Notes under the pieces: generated by a model
What the model was told of the DNA's origin: nothing
Database searches by the model: none
Seen by the model: only the letters and a program-made list of their open reading frames with translations
Shown here: in pieces, positions 47,638 to 58,075 of the stretch
Layout: every line of letters begins with the position of its first letter
Numbering within the stretch: position 1 is the first letter of the stretch
Translations under genes and position numbers: made by a program
Origin: Cacajao melanocephalus
Taxonomy: Eukaryota > Chordata > Mammalia > Primates > Pitheciidae
Length of the DNA: 64,000 nucleotides
Assembly (NCBI GenBank): GCA_963573385.1
Contig: CAUYLG010039265.1
Coordinates: 1 to 64,000, forward strand
Direction of reading: 5' to 3'

Positions 47638-47835
47638 ATTTTATGGAGGGTGGTGGTGGAAGGAGGGAGAGGGTCAGGAGGAATAACTAATGGATGCTGG
47701 GCTTAATACCTGGGTGATGGGATGATCTGTGCAGCAAACCACCATCGCACACATTTACCTGTGTAACAAACCTGCATATCCTGCACATGTACCCCTGAAC
47801 TTAAAATAAAAGTTGGAAATTTTTAAAAAAGGAAA
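47638..47835 (+). mobile_element. L1 3' UTR end, plus strand
   Basis: About 200 bases of the L1 3' end: a G-rich start ('ggtggtggaaggagggagag'), 'taatggatgctgggcttaat', 'cagcaaaccaccatcgcaca', 'tgtacccctgaacttaaaat', then an A-rich tail. Confidence 0.93.
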
Positions 47836-47839
47836 GAAA

Positions 47840-48950
47840 AGCATTTTGTATATTTAAAAGAACCCCAAAAATGTGAGATCTAAAGAAATTTGTAGTTTTG
47901 CCAAAGCACATAAATTTGAATCTTGAATTTACAAGCTAGAATGGGTTCCAAGAGTAAGTGGGTCCGCTAGTGAATGAGTCACGCCCTCTGCGGGTCCTCC
48001 CACTCTCAGAGGGCCATGAGAAAGGTCCATTCCAAGTCTGCACTAGGGAATGCTCATACGGTGATTTATTTTAAGGCGTCTTCTTTAGAAATGGCTCCCC
48101 AAAGAAAGGCTAGTGTCAGAGATAGAAGTGAAGAAGACTAAGAAAGGGATTCTACCTAATCCCAAAAATGGAAGTATTGACCAGATTAAAGGGTGGTTAG
48201 ATCATGAATTTACCCTATGAAAAGAAGAACAACATTTTAAAATTATTCTAATCAAATTAGAAAAAGATGACTAATGCAAAAATCACTCCTTAAGAGGGAA
48301 ATAAGTCATTAGGGGTTGAAGAAATTCCTTACATTTTCAGTCATATTTATATTACGAAGCACAAGGCAGATTATATGCTATTGTATTTCTGAATTTGGGA
48401 ATTCATTAATGTTGAGCGTTTATTCTCTAGGTTCTGTTGCATTCGTTCAGATACCAGTATCATTAAATATAGTTATACCGGGTGTGCAGCCAAGAATTTG
48501 AGGGAAGCTGACATTTGAAACAGAATCTGTGGAGCAAAAGATGAAGATCGTCCTTTGGACACTTGCTGCAGTTTAGTCCACAATCACCAAATGAGAGCTG
48601 ATTGAGAGGGGCCTAGGAGGCTGGTGATGAGTCGTAGTTGCACTGCAGTTTAGGTAGCTCAGAGGATACAGTGGGAAGAGTTAGTAATTAGAGGAGATAA
48701 CTCAAAGAGATTGGAAGCTGGTGGTTCCACTTTTTGAGAACTAGAAAGGAAAACTGGGATATGAAAAGACTGTGAAACTAACCCCTAGTCCTTAAAACAT
48801 AGACACATATCATAATTCCAAGGCTTTCAAACAGAACTAGTTAACAGTAGAGACAGGAAATTTGGATTTTTATTTTCTCATCTGTAATTATGGGTGATTC
48901 CATGTCTTTGTCTCGAAATCAAAACTAATAGAGTAGCATGATTGGGATGT
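47840..48950. other. Repeat-poor stretch of ~1.1 kb
   Basis: No repeat recognised. The plus-strand frame at 48316-48501 (61 codons) is without support. Confidence 0.5.
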
Positions 48951-48954
48951 TTGA

Positions 48955-49135
48955 CTGACTGCCACATGCTAGGTGCACTTCTAGGCCTCTGGAAACAGTG
49001 AAAAGCCGCTGCTTATAAGGCACTTGTAAGGGTAAGAAGACAGACATGAAAGTGAACTGTGAAAATTCAATGGGAGTTGCTGTGATGAAGATCGTGTACC
49101 AGACGAAATTAGAGCCTCAGGAGAGTGAGCCCCTA
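48955..49135 (-). mobile_element. L2 LINE 3' fragment, minus strand
   Basis: Reversed L2 end: 'gccacatgctaggtgcactt', 'tctaggcctctggaaacagt', 'gaagacagacatgaaagtga'. Diverged. Confidence 0.7.
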
Positions 49136-49229
49136 AGCTGGTCTCAAGTTACCCAGGCTTGTTGATTCTCTTGCTGACCTCGTTCCCTCATTTGGAGAAA
49201 AGGAGATGATTCTAAGGCCTGAAATTAAA

Positions 49230-49835
49230 TGGCTTTCCTTATCATCTGTTACCTAAACTACTTGGGCGTCCTTCTAACCACCTTCTGCTTACTAATCTCT
49301 TGATTCTCGGATCCATTTTTAAAACCTGTGCTCCACTTTCCTCTTAAGACCCTGGGTGGATCTGCACTGCCTGCACAGTAAGTCCAGAGTCCCTACCATG
49401 ATTTCAGAGCCACCATCTACCTCCCTCTCACCGTAGTCCCCCACAGACCGTGCTTCAGTACCCCTGGCTACGCCCCTGCCCTCGTGTGCTGCCAAGCATT
49501 TCCTACTTCCAGCTTTTACTCATGTTTTCTTGCTCATCTTCTCTGCATATCAAAATCTAACTTAATTTCATTCAATGGTCCGCTCAAATGCTACCTTGTC
49601 CTCAAAGCCTGCTCTAATCCGCTTCGTTCAGTGTCATTATTGATTCCTTGCATTTCTACAACACTCATTTACAGACTTCTCTGACAATAGTTGTATTTTG
49701 CTTTGATTGTGGTTCGTGTTTCTATGTCTTTTTCACTAGATGGTAAATCCCTGGAAGGCAGGGACTGTATCTTTCCTAACCCACTGACCTCATGTCCAGT
49801 AGTTAATAAAAAATCTTCATCCAATGCTGTTGAAT
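49230..49835 (+). mobile_element. L2 LINE 3' region, plus strand
   Basis: Sense L2 in order: 'cttctaaccaccttctgctt', 'cccacagaccgtgcttcagt', 'ttcaatggtccgctcaaatg', 'caaagcctgctctaatccgc', 'gatggtaaatccctggaagg', 'cagggactgtatctttccta'. The final tail is degraded near 49830. The frames at 49484-49969 are L2-derived or chance. Confidence 0.88.
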
Positions 49836-49839
49836 ATTG

Positions 49840-50377
49840 CCCAAGGTCAGATGTTAGTGGCCGATCAAGATCTGAAAACTGGGTTTATTTATATTTATAT
49901 CAAAATTTTTGGAACCTCCAGTATGTTACTTCACATGTGTCTGCTCCATCAGGTGCTTCACCTTGGTAACACTTCTTTGTGAGTCCATGGTGCAGAATCA
50001 CCGGTATAGTCGGGGCCGCCAGTGTTTATGGTGGCAGCGAGGTGGAGGAGGTAGTCAGGGGAAGGATGTGTTTATGTAGAGCACGCTTTTCTCATCTACA
50101 TTAGGCCCTGTGAATATTAGAACGGGAGTCTGGGAGCTGTTTCCTATGAGGGAGGTTAAGTTGAAATACAAGAAATAAAGATTAGGGAATATTAACATAA
50201 AATCTGTATTGTGAATTCTTTTACATAAATATGTTACTATTGTCAGGAGAAATAGTGTCAGGGAGCTTTTCATATGTCTACATTTTAATACCCAAATGAA
50301 AAGTTTGCTGTAAATTATCAAATGTGGAAATTCTTTATGCTTATAAAGGTCCTTGACAAAAGAATGTGCTGAAAGAA

Positions 50378-50380
<3 letters not shown>
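49840..50380. other. No recognised gene or repeat
   Basis: About 540 bases. The stretch 49990-50060 is GC-richer. The minus-strand frame 50055-50435 runs through the TG repeat and is taken as chance. Confidence 0.45.

Positions 50381-50381
<1 letters not shown>

Positions 50382-50420
<39 letters not shown>
50382..50420. repeat. (TG)n microsatellite
   Basis: About 19 uninterrupted TG units. Confidence 0.97.
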
Positions 50421-50525
50421 CATTTCTCTCTCCAAGCATAATTTTCTGATGCAAAAATATGGGGAAGTAGAAGGGAGCAGGTGTAAAGTGAGGAGTGACT
50501 GGTTCCATCTTGAGTATTTTAAATC

Positions 50526-50582
50526 AATCTCTCTCTCTCTCTCCCCACACCCTGCCTCTCTACCTACCTACCTACCTACATA
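50526..50582. repeat. (CT)n and (TACC)n microsatellites
   Basis: About eight CT units at 50527-50543 and, after a short spacer, five TACC units near 50561-50580. Confidence 0.9.
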
Positions 50583-50584
50583 TG

Positions 50585-51145
50585 TATCCTGTGGCAGGGA
50601 TGGTGGGAGTGTGTTACAAATCCTGGTCAGCCCATCGTTATCTGGTATGCGGTGAAGGGTCTGCAAAGAGGAGAAGGAAACTGCAAACCTTCCCTCCCTT
50701 ACACTCAGCAAGCTCCTTCCTCTGCGGGTCAGGGCCCTTGGTTATGAAGACCGGTGCTGGGTTCCTGGACCATTCACCTGAGGTCTCCCATTCACTGGCT
50801 GCCTGGCTCTGCTGCTCTATCTCTGTCCCTTCCCACCCTGGCTGGGATGGGAGGGCAGGCACCCTCTACTTCTGTTTCTCTTGCTCTGCTTGTGTTTTCT
50901 GTCAGGTCTGGCTATAGTCACTTGAGCACTTCCAGGTAGGTTTGGGGCAGCACGCTGCTCTGCTTGCTACCCTGGAACTGGAAAATGCTGGTAGGATACA
51001 GCCTCCCCTATTCTCCAGATATCAGCAGTGGGATTTGCTTTCTATACTCCCCACAGCCACTCAAGTGTATGCAAATGAAGGTGTTTAAACAGTCATGTAT
51101 GCTGAAAAAGTTCTCACTGGGCGGTGGTATAGTTAGAACTGGCTT
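50585..51145. other. No recognised repeat; GC-richer sequence
   Basis: About 560 bases with overlapping open frames on both strands (50495-50917 and 50964-51272 plus, 50638-50862 minus) that show no domain. One pair of splice-like sites surrounds 50906-50935. Confidence 0.45.
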
Positions 51146-51149
51146 CTGG

Positions 51150-51345
51150 AGTGGCACTGCAGGATTTCAAGCCTGCTCTTCCTCTCAAGGTGGCAGATGC
51201 TTGACCTTTATGTGCCTTAGTGTCCTCATCTGTAAAATGGGGCTAACAGAACCCACCTCAGGTTGTTTGTGAGAATTAAGTAAATTCATACAGAAACAGC
51301 ACTTAGAGAAGGCGTGGCCCATAACAAGCACTATGCAATTATCAA
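51150..51345 (+). repeat. MIR SINE
   Basis: Clear sense MIR: 'tgcttgacctttatgtgcct', 'cctcatctgtaaaatggggc', 'tcaggttgtttgtgagaatt', 'cacttagagaaggcgtggcc'. Confidence 0.92.
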
Positions 51346-51394
51346 ACTGTTATGACCTTAAGAATGGTTTTGCCTGCTGACTTGCCAAGGGGTA

Positions 51395-51500
51395 TTAGTA
51401 ACCTTCTTGACCCAAGGAGAAACTGAGGCACTGAGATAAGGCAGCCAGCTAATGGAGGTCAAATTGAGTCCCTAGTGTTGCTTGACTTCAATTGCAAATA
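51395..51500 (-). repeat. MIR SINE fragment
   Basis: Reversed MIR: 'aaggagaaactgaggcactg', 'agataaggcagccagctaat', 'caaattgagtccctagtg'. It lies in the opposite orientation to the MIR just before it. Confidence 0.75.
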
Positions 51501-51536
51501 AAACTTGTATGGGCTCTGGTCTATGCTTCACAGATT

Positions 51537-52280
<744 letters not shown>

Positions 52281-52333
<53 letters not shown>
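52281..52333. repeat. (TG)n microsatellite
   Basis: About 26 uninterrupted TG units, the longest dinucleotide run in the window. The Cys-Val and Thr-His open frames here are artefacts of it. Confidence 0.98.
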
Positions 52334-52334
<1 letters not shown>

Positions 52335-52337
<3 letters not shown>

Positions 52338-53934
52338 TAAAAGGAAAACTAACTTGATATTTTTTCCACATTTTTTTTCAAAAGGGGTGTACTGTAGGCC
52401 GCAGGGCGGTAGGGTAAGATTGTATTTTAATGCCAGCTTGATTCGCAATCCCTCTTCTTTCCCCTGTTTCCCAAATGCTACCCAAGGAAGGGCACCAATG
52501 AAGAGATGGAAAGGTGACCTCGTGGAAGAGCTGTGAATTTTGTGAGGGTGACTGCCTTCACTGGACACCTATAACTCTCTCCTCCTGTTCATCTTCTTCT
52601 CCTCCTCTTTTTACTTAGTGGTGAAGAATTCCCACATATTTATGAAGTGCCCCTCAGAGAAAAAAAGCCTGTCTTTTCCATTGTTGCTGCGTACTTTTGT
52701 ATGTCTGTTTCTTCTAATATTAAGACTTTTTTTGATTTTGATCCTTAATTTAAGTATAATTAAATTTCTTCACAATTGTTAAAAAATGGTATGAGTATTC
52801 TTTTATTTACCAGAATATATCTGTGTCTACATGTATGTCCATGTTCATGTCTATATTCCTCAGATAGATCTTTATTCTTTGTGTCTCTTTTTTAATGTTT
52901 TGATGTCGCTTCAGCTTATGTGCAGGAGGGCTAGTTGTGCTTGATTAGTGGGAAGTCAGGGTGGCTCTATTGCAATCATTCAAGAAGATCCAGTGTGGGA
53001 ACACTTTTTCCTTTCATGATAGGTATTTTGGTCATCCTTAAAGCCTGTTAACCAAAGACTTCTGGTTGATGTTAAAAAAAACAATTGTTAAAATAATCCT
53101 GGACTCCAAGTTAGTGAAAATAATGTTAGCAATTCACTCTGTTAGTAACTGATCACTAGCCCCCATCTCACGTTACTCTGAAGATTCGCTGGTAGTCATC
53201 AGGCATCGGTCAGAAACATGTAAGATAGTAAAAGGCTTTTCTGTGACTAACAGATTCATCTACATGAGTGGTAAGCCCATCCTATTAATAATCCTGTCAA
53301 ACTAGAGACAAACCAAGTGAATGTAAATGCATCTTAGGAAAGGCAAAGGCAGGGACATATTCTGCCTGTTTTACCTTTGATGAGCTGACTTCACCATTTT
53401 TCTAACATGAAAAATCCTTGCATGTTTCTAGTTCCTAACATCTGGAGAATGGCAGGGGGTGTACTGCGCCGTGTTCTGCATGTCTTATAACCTAAAGTGT
53501 TCATCCTAAGTGGGATGCTCGGTTAAAATGAATTTTAAGAAAAGTTCAAAAACTGGAAGACTTTAAAAGGTAGATTCATTTTCGAAGAGTTAACAGGTAC
53601 ACATGATACATATTTCAAATGTATGAAAGTGAATACGATGAAAGCAAGCAGGAAGACTTGATTGGGAGCAATTTTTTCTTGGTTTGTTTCAAGCAGTACT
53701 TTTTCATGTTGACTGCACTGCCAAAATCATTTGCCTTCGAGGTGGTGGGTAAATGGTGGTGGCTTTTTGTTTGCTTGGTTTTGGCTTTTGCTAATGGAAA
53801 AAGACATGAGTATAGTTATGATGCAAATGTTTTTCTTCAAGTTAATTATATTAGTTGGCCAGATAGTTTTTCACCAGTGCCCTCCCTTCCCCCAATCCTG
53901 TGAGCTGTAGCCTTCATTGCTTTTGCGTTCTTAT
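52335..53934. other. Repeat-poor stretch of ~1.6 kb
   Basis: No repeat recognised apart from a short CT-rich patch at 52578-52612. The plus-strand frame at 53619-53903 (94 codons) lacks a known domain. Confidence 0.5.
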
Positions 53935-53948
53935 AAGAACCTCACTGG

Positions 53949-54070
53949 AGCTGGCAGTGGTGGCGTGTGCCTGTAGTCCCAGCTACACGGGAGGATCCAT
54001 TGAGCCCAGGGGGTCGTGGCTAGCCTGGACAACACCGCAAGACTCCTTTTTCTCTAAAAATAAAATGAAA
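53949..54070 (+). mobile_element. Short 7SL/FLAM-type monomer with perfect TSD
   Basis: About 100 bases resembling the 7SL RNA Alu domain: 'ggcagtggtggcgtgtgcct', 'gtagtcccagctacacggga' and, at the end, 'cctggacaacaccgcaagac', followed by an A-rich tail. A perfect 14-base duplication 'aagaacctcactgg' flanks it (53935-53948 and 54071-54084). Shorter than a usual FLAM. Confidence 0.9.
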
Positions 54071-54085
54071 AAGAACCTCACTGGG

Positions 54086-55250
54086 AATAAGCGTGTGTGC
54101 TTGTGACTAAAAATACAAAAAACACAGTTTAATAAAGAATATCAGATAGATTAAAAGTAAAATGAAGAAATGATGTGTTAGAAACAGTTGTATAGGTTAA
54201 ATGTGTAAAAAAACACACCTTTGTTATAATATTTTGCCTAAAATTGCAGTTTTCTCCTTCTGTTGTCCTTTTTAACATAAGATAGCTCTTTAAAAAAATA
54301 ATGAAGCAAAGCGGTTCAGATATAGGAGAGGACACAAAGATATTAAGCTGCCATTATTCTCAAAGGCAGTTGAAGGGAACATTTTAAAACATGGTGATGT
54401 TTTAGTCTTTTCTTCAGATTCTTATGGCCACAGAGGTTGCCTGAGCCATGCCTTATACTTATGGAAGGAAGAGCTTATCATAGCAGAAGAAAATAAAAAT
54501 GGAAGGGTTCAAGTCTTCAGTTCGTATAGAATTACAAACTTTCAGTATGATTGTGTCATGAAAATCCAAACGGCTTATGAGATTCTGTGGTAATTAAACA
54601 GATCATGAGACTGTCATTAAAAAAATACTAGCAGGGAGTTATTTTGGGTTTATAAAAACACTCATGGACTTCTACTTTTCAGTAACAAAGTGAAAGCAAT
54701 TTAAGAGACAAGCTGTCTTGGAATTGTAGAATACTTTTACCCCTGCCAGATTTGTATAATTTTTATAATTATTAAAGCAACAGTGTTTTATGTCTTTGGG
54801 GTCCCTTGGCTGTTATGTACTGGAGCAGAGTTGTGATTATGTACATTTCTTCCTAATTTTACATTCAGTAAAGCCAAGTTGGTACTTGAAATTGGCCATG
54901 GTGGGAGTATTTACGTCAAAAAAATTGACCAATGGTACATACCAAGACTTTTCTTTCTTTCTTTTTTTTTTTTTTACATTTCCTGGAGAGCTGTTTGTTA
55001 GCTGTTTGCCAGCATACCACTGGATTTAAAGCCTAATTGAGTTGCATTAATCAAGATATGGAAGAAATCTAAAATAAGTAGAAGTACATCTGTTGCATAT
55101 CAATAAAACATGAAATAAAATTTAAAATAAATAAAGTAAAAGAACTATTGTTTGGAATTCAAACATTGTATTAAAGGGGTGAAAAACCTGGTGGAGAACT
55201 AGACATGTGGCATTTGTGGCAGTTACCACAAATTGGAAAAAATGTGGGTT
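54086..55250. other. Repeat-poor stretch of ~1.2 kb
   Basis: AT-rich; T-run at 54961-54975. Frames at 54129-54335 (minus) and 54790-55029 (plus) are unsupported. Confidence 0.5.
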
Positions 55251-55255
55251 TTTTA

Positions 55256-55760
55256 AAATTTTTGTTTTTCTTTATTTCTTCTAAAAATAAATGGGACACA
55301 CGCAGGTTTATTACATAGGTATCTGTGTGCCATGGTGGTTTGCTGCACCTATTGAACCGGCCCTCCCGTCAGCCCGCAGCAGGCTCTGGTGTGTGATGTT
55401 CCCCTCCCTGTGTCCATGTGTCCTCGTTGTTCACCTCCCACTTATGAGTGAGAACATGCGGTGTTTGGTTTTCTGTTCCTGTGTTTGCTGAGGATGATGG
55501 CTTCCAGCTTCATTCATGTCCCTGCAAAGGACATGATCTCATTCCTTTTTATGGCTACATAGTATTCCATGGTGTATATGTTCCACATTTTCTTTATCCA
55601 GTCTATCATTGATGGGCATTTGAGTTGGTTCCATGTCTTTGTATTGTAAATAGTGCTGCAATAAACATATATCTGCATGTGTCTTTATAGTAGAATGATT
55701 TCTATTCCTTTGGGTATACAACCAGTAATGGGATGGCTGAGTCAAATGGTATTTTTTTAA
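55256..55760 (-). mobile_element. 5'-truncated L1 3' end, minus strand
   Basis: Reversed L1 3' UTR ('caggtttattacataggtat', 'gtgccatggtggtttgctgc', 'cccctccctgtgtccatgtg') and ORF2 C-terminus ('catggtgtatatgttccaca', 'gctgcaataaacatatatct', 'gggtatacaaccagtaatgg'). About 500 bases, well preserved, L1PA-like. Confidence 0.95.
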
Positions 55761-55761
55761 A

Positions 55762-56355
55762 TATGCTTTTCAGTTATTCAAAGTCATTAACGGCCTAGTC
55801 TTACTGTTTTGGATGGAGTGAAATGAATCATATTGTTGTCGGGTGAATGTCAGCCACATGGCAGGGTGGTATCCTGTGGAATGTAAGCCATCATCCTCTC
55901 TTAAAGCGACAGAGTACCTCTGGGAGGCTCTAAGAGTTGCATGACCTTTCTTCCTTCACCTCAAAATATTACTAGTTCTAGTTGCTAATATTGTACGGAT
56001 ACGGAATTTGAGGTATGAGGAAACATAGACTCCAAATAATAAGTAAAGATCAGATCACTGCTTTTACAATTGTCTCCGATGTCTCCCTATCATGGCTGGG
56101 GCACTTTGAACAAGAACAGTTACTTCTAATATGGGCATTCTCTGAGCTAACAGACGGTCTGACCCAAGGTATAATGCCATTTTACCAATGCATTTTGAAA
56201 ATTTGACACAAGGGATTATTGCCAAGAAGAATAGAAAGTGAGTATCTGTTTGTTGGCAACTGCTTCATACAGAAGTTTCATTGTGAGACACAAAGACAAG
56301 ATATCATAGTTCTGCTTCTGGCCAGTTGCACTTGCTCAATTATTGGTTCCTATAC
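55762..56355. other. No recognised gene or repeat
   Basis: About 600 bases. Short frames at 56015-56206 and 56219-56443 are without domains. Confidence 0.45.
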
Positions 56356-56361
56356 CCTTGC

Positions 56362-56655
56362 TACTCAAACTACGGTCTGTGGACCAGTAGCTTTGACATC
56401 AACTAGAAGCTTTCTACAAACCCAATCTTGGGGACCATTCTAGACCCCCCCCAATCAGAATGTGTTATTTCACAAGATCCCTAGGAGATGTTTGTTTGTT
56501 TGTTTAAGACAAAGGGGTCTCGCTATGTTGCCCAGGCTAGTCTTAAACTCCTGGCCTCAGGCTATCCTGCCTTAGCCTCCTGAGTAGCTGGGACTGCAAG
56601 GATGAGCCACCACACCCAGCTTGTATGCACATTAAAGTTTGAGAAATCCTGCCTC
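56362..56655 (+). mobile_element. MER5A-type hAT element split by a FLAM
   Basis: Left part: 'gctactcaaactacggtctg' and 'ggaccagtagctttgacatc', later 'aatcagaatgtgttatttca'. Right part after the FLAM: 'tgcacattaaagtttgagaa' and 'atcctgc'. Together they follow MER5A order, with TIR-like ends. Confidence 0.85.
56490..56621 (-). mobile_element. Alu monomer (FLAM-type)
   Basis: Single arm in minus orientation: TTTG-repeat tail (56490-56505), 'gggtctcgctatgttgccca', 'cctgagtagctgggactgca', 'gatgagccaccacacccagc'. No second arm. Confidence 0.9.
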
Positions 56656-56717
56656 ACCTCTTCACTAACATCATTACCAAAACTATCTGAGGAGCTCTTC
56701 CTTCCAGGGATGTTAAA

Positions 56718-56992
56718 AGCAAACTGACACAAGAACGGAAAACCAAACACTGCGTGTTCTCACTCATAGGTGGGTGTTGAACAATGAGAACACATGGACT
56801 CAGGGAGAGGAGCATCACACACTGGAGGCAGTTGGCGGGGGCTAGGGGAGGGACAGCAGGGGGTGGGAAGGGGGGATGGATAACATGGGGAGAAATGCTG
56901 GATATAGTATGCACCTATGCAGCAACCTTGCATGATCTGCCCATGTACCCTAGAAACTAAAGTAAAATTTAAAAAATATAAAAAAAAAAAGA
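56718..56992 (+). mobile_element. 5'-truncated L1 3' end, plus strand
   Basis: Begins in the last ORF2 codons ('aagcaaactgacacaagaac', 'gtgttctcactcataggtgg'), continues with the G-rich 3' UTR tract and ends 'gatctgcccatgtaccctag' plus an A-rich tail to 56992. L1PA/L1PB-like. Confidence 0.93.
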
Positions 56993-57324
56993 AGTGGTGG
57001 GTTTAAGACACAGAAAAATAAACTAGAAGTTTGGATGAATGGTAAAAAATTAATCAGTTTTATTCATGGTTATTCCCTTTCCCTTCACCTAGCTGTAGTC
57101 TGCATTACAAACTTATTTGGAATGGTAAAAAAAGAAGCACCAAGGCATTCCCCCCGTAACAAGAGAGTTAACCTGGAATTTCCAGAGGGAACCATATTTT
57201 CTGAATGAATTGATTGCTTCTAAAAGCTTGCTTTTACATGGTATGCTGCTACAGCTGAAGCCTCACTTTCAATAGCCTCTCTCATTCCTCTCTTCCTCTC
57301 TTTTTCTTCGTTTTTAAAAATTAA

Positions 57325-57410
57325 AGTTTTAATTTGAGAACAGTTTCAGATTTACCGAGAAGTCGCAAAGATAGCACAGAGACTTTCCATATACCCTATC
57401 TCTATCTTTC
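57325..57410 (-). repeat. Old L1M-type 3' UTR fragment
   Basis: The sequence 'gagaacagtttcagatttac', 'gagaagtcgcaaagatagca', 'ccatataccctatc' belongs to a common diverged LINE 3' segment. The strand is by analogy. Confidence 0.55.
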
Positions 57411-57411
57411 T

Positions 57412-57870
57412 TGTTTTTGACCGGCGTTGTATTTCTACTTTTCTTAGCCAGGGCTAAGAAAGCAAAGTTACAGCACCTAACACAAATAGTATTTGATTAA
57501 GGCTAATTACAGGGCTGTCACATAAAAATGGGAGAAAAGAAAGCTGGCTTTTTCTACCAGCAATGAAATAACCTGCTGTCTATCTAGTGACTTAATAACT
57601 TTAATTGCTAGAACATAATCAAGATCTGGTGAATTTTGTTTGAACGTATCAGCAGGCACCAAATATTTCAATGAGATCAAGTTGTCTAACTAGTTGTGCT
57701 CTAACTTGAGGTGAAATAGCTCTGACAAAGTGAGTATTGTAGGCTAAACAGCAACACCTATTGGGAAAGGCCCACTGATATGATGAGTTGATTTATTAAC
57801 TCTCTGGACAGAGAAAGTTATAGGTTTAACATCACCACTTTAGATAAGCCGTAACCCCCTAAAGTGTCTG
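57412..57870. other. No recognised gene or repeat
   Basis: AT-rich, about 460 bases; nothing assigned. Confidence 0.45.
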
Positions 57871-57872
57871 AC

Positions 57873-58073
57873 TTTATTTTTTTAAACAGGGTCTTACCCT
57901 GTTGCCCAGGCTGGAGTGCAGTGGCATGATCTTGGCTCACTTTAGCCTTGACCTCCTGATCCTCCCACCTGCATGTTTCCCAGGCTGGTTTTGAACTCCC
58001 GAGCTCAAGTAATCCACCTGTCTCAGCCTCCCAATGTACTGGGATTATAGGCATGAGCCACCGTGCCCGGCTT
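57873..58073 (-). mobile_element. Alu with internal deletion
   Basis: Minus orientation. The arms join abruptly at about 57960-57975 ('cctcccacctgcatgtttcc'), removing roughly 90 bases of the centre. The minus-strand frame 57818-58090 is the Alu artefact frame. Confidence 0.9.
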
Positions 58074-58075
58074 TG

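Noticed and set aside
53949..54070. Functional 7SL RNA or other Pol III RNA gene
   Set aside because: Only about a third of 7SL length, much of the middle is missing, and it has an A-tail and target-site duplication, so it is a retroposed copy.
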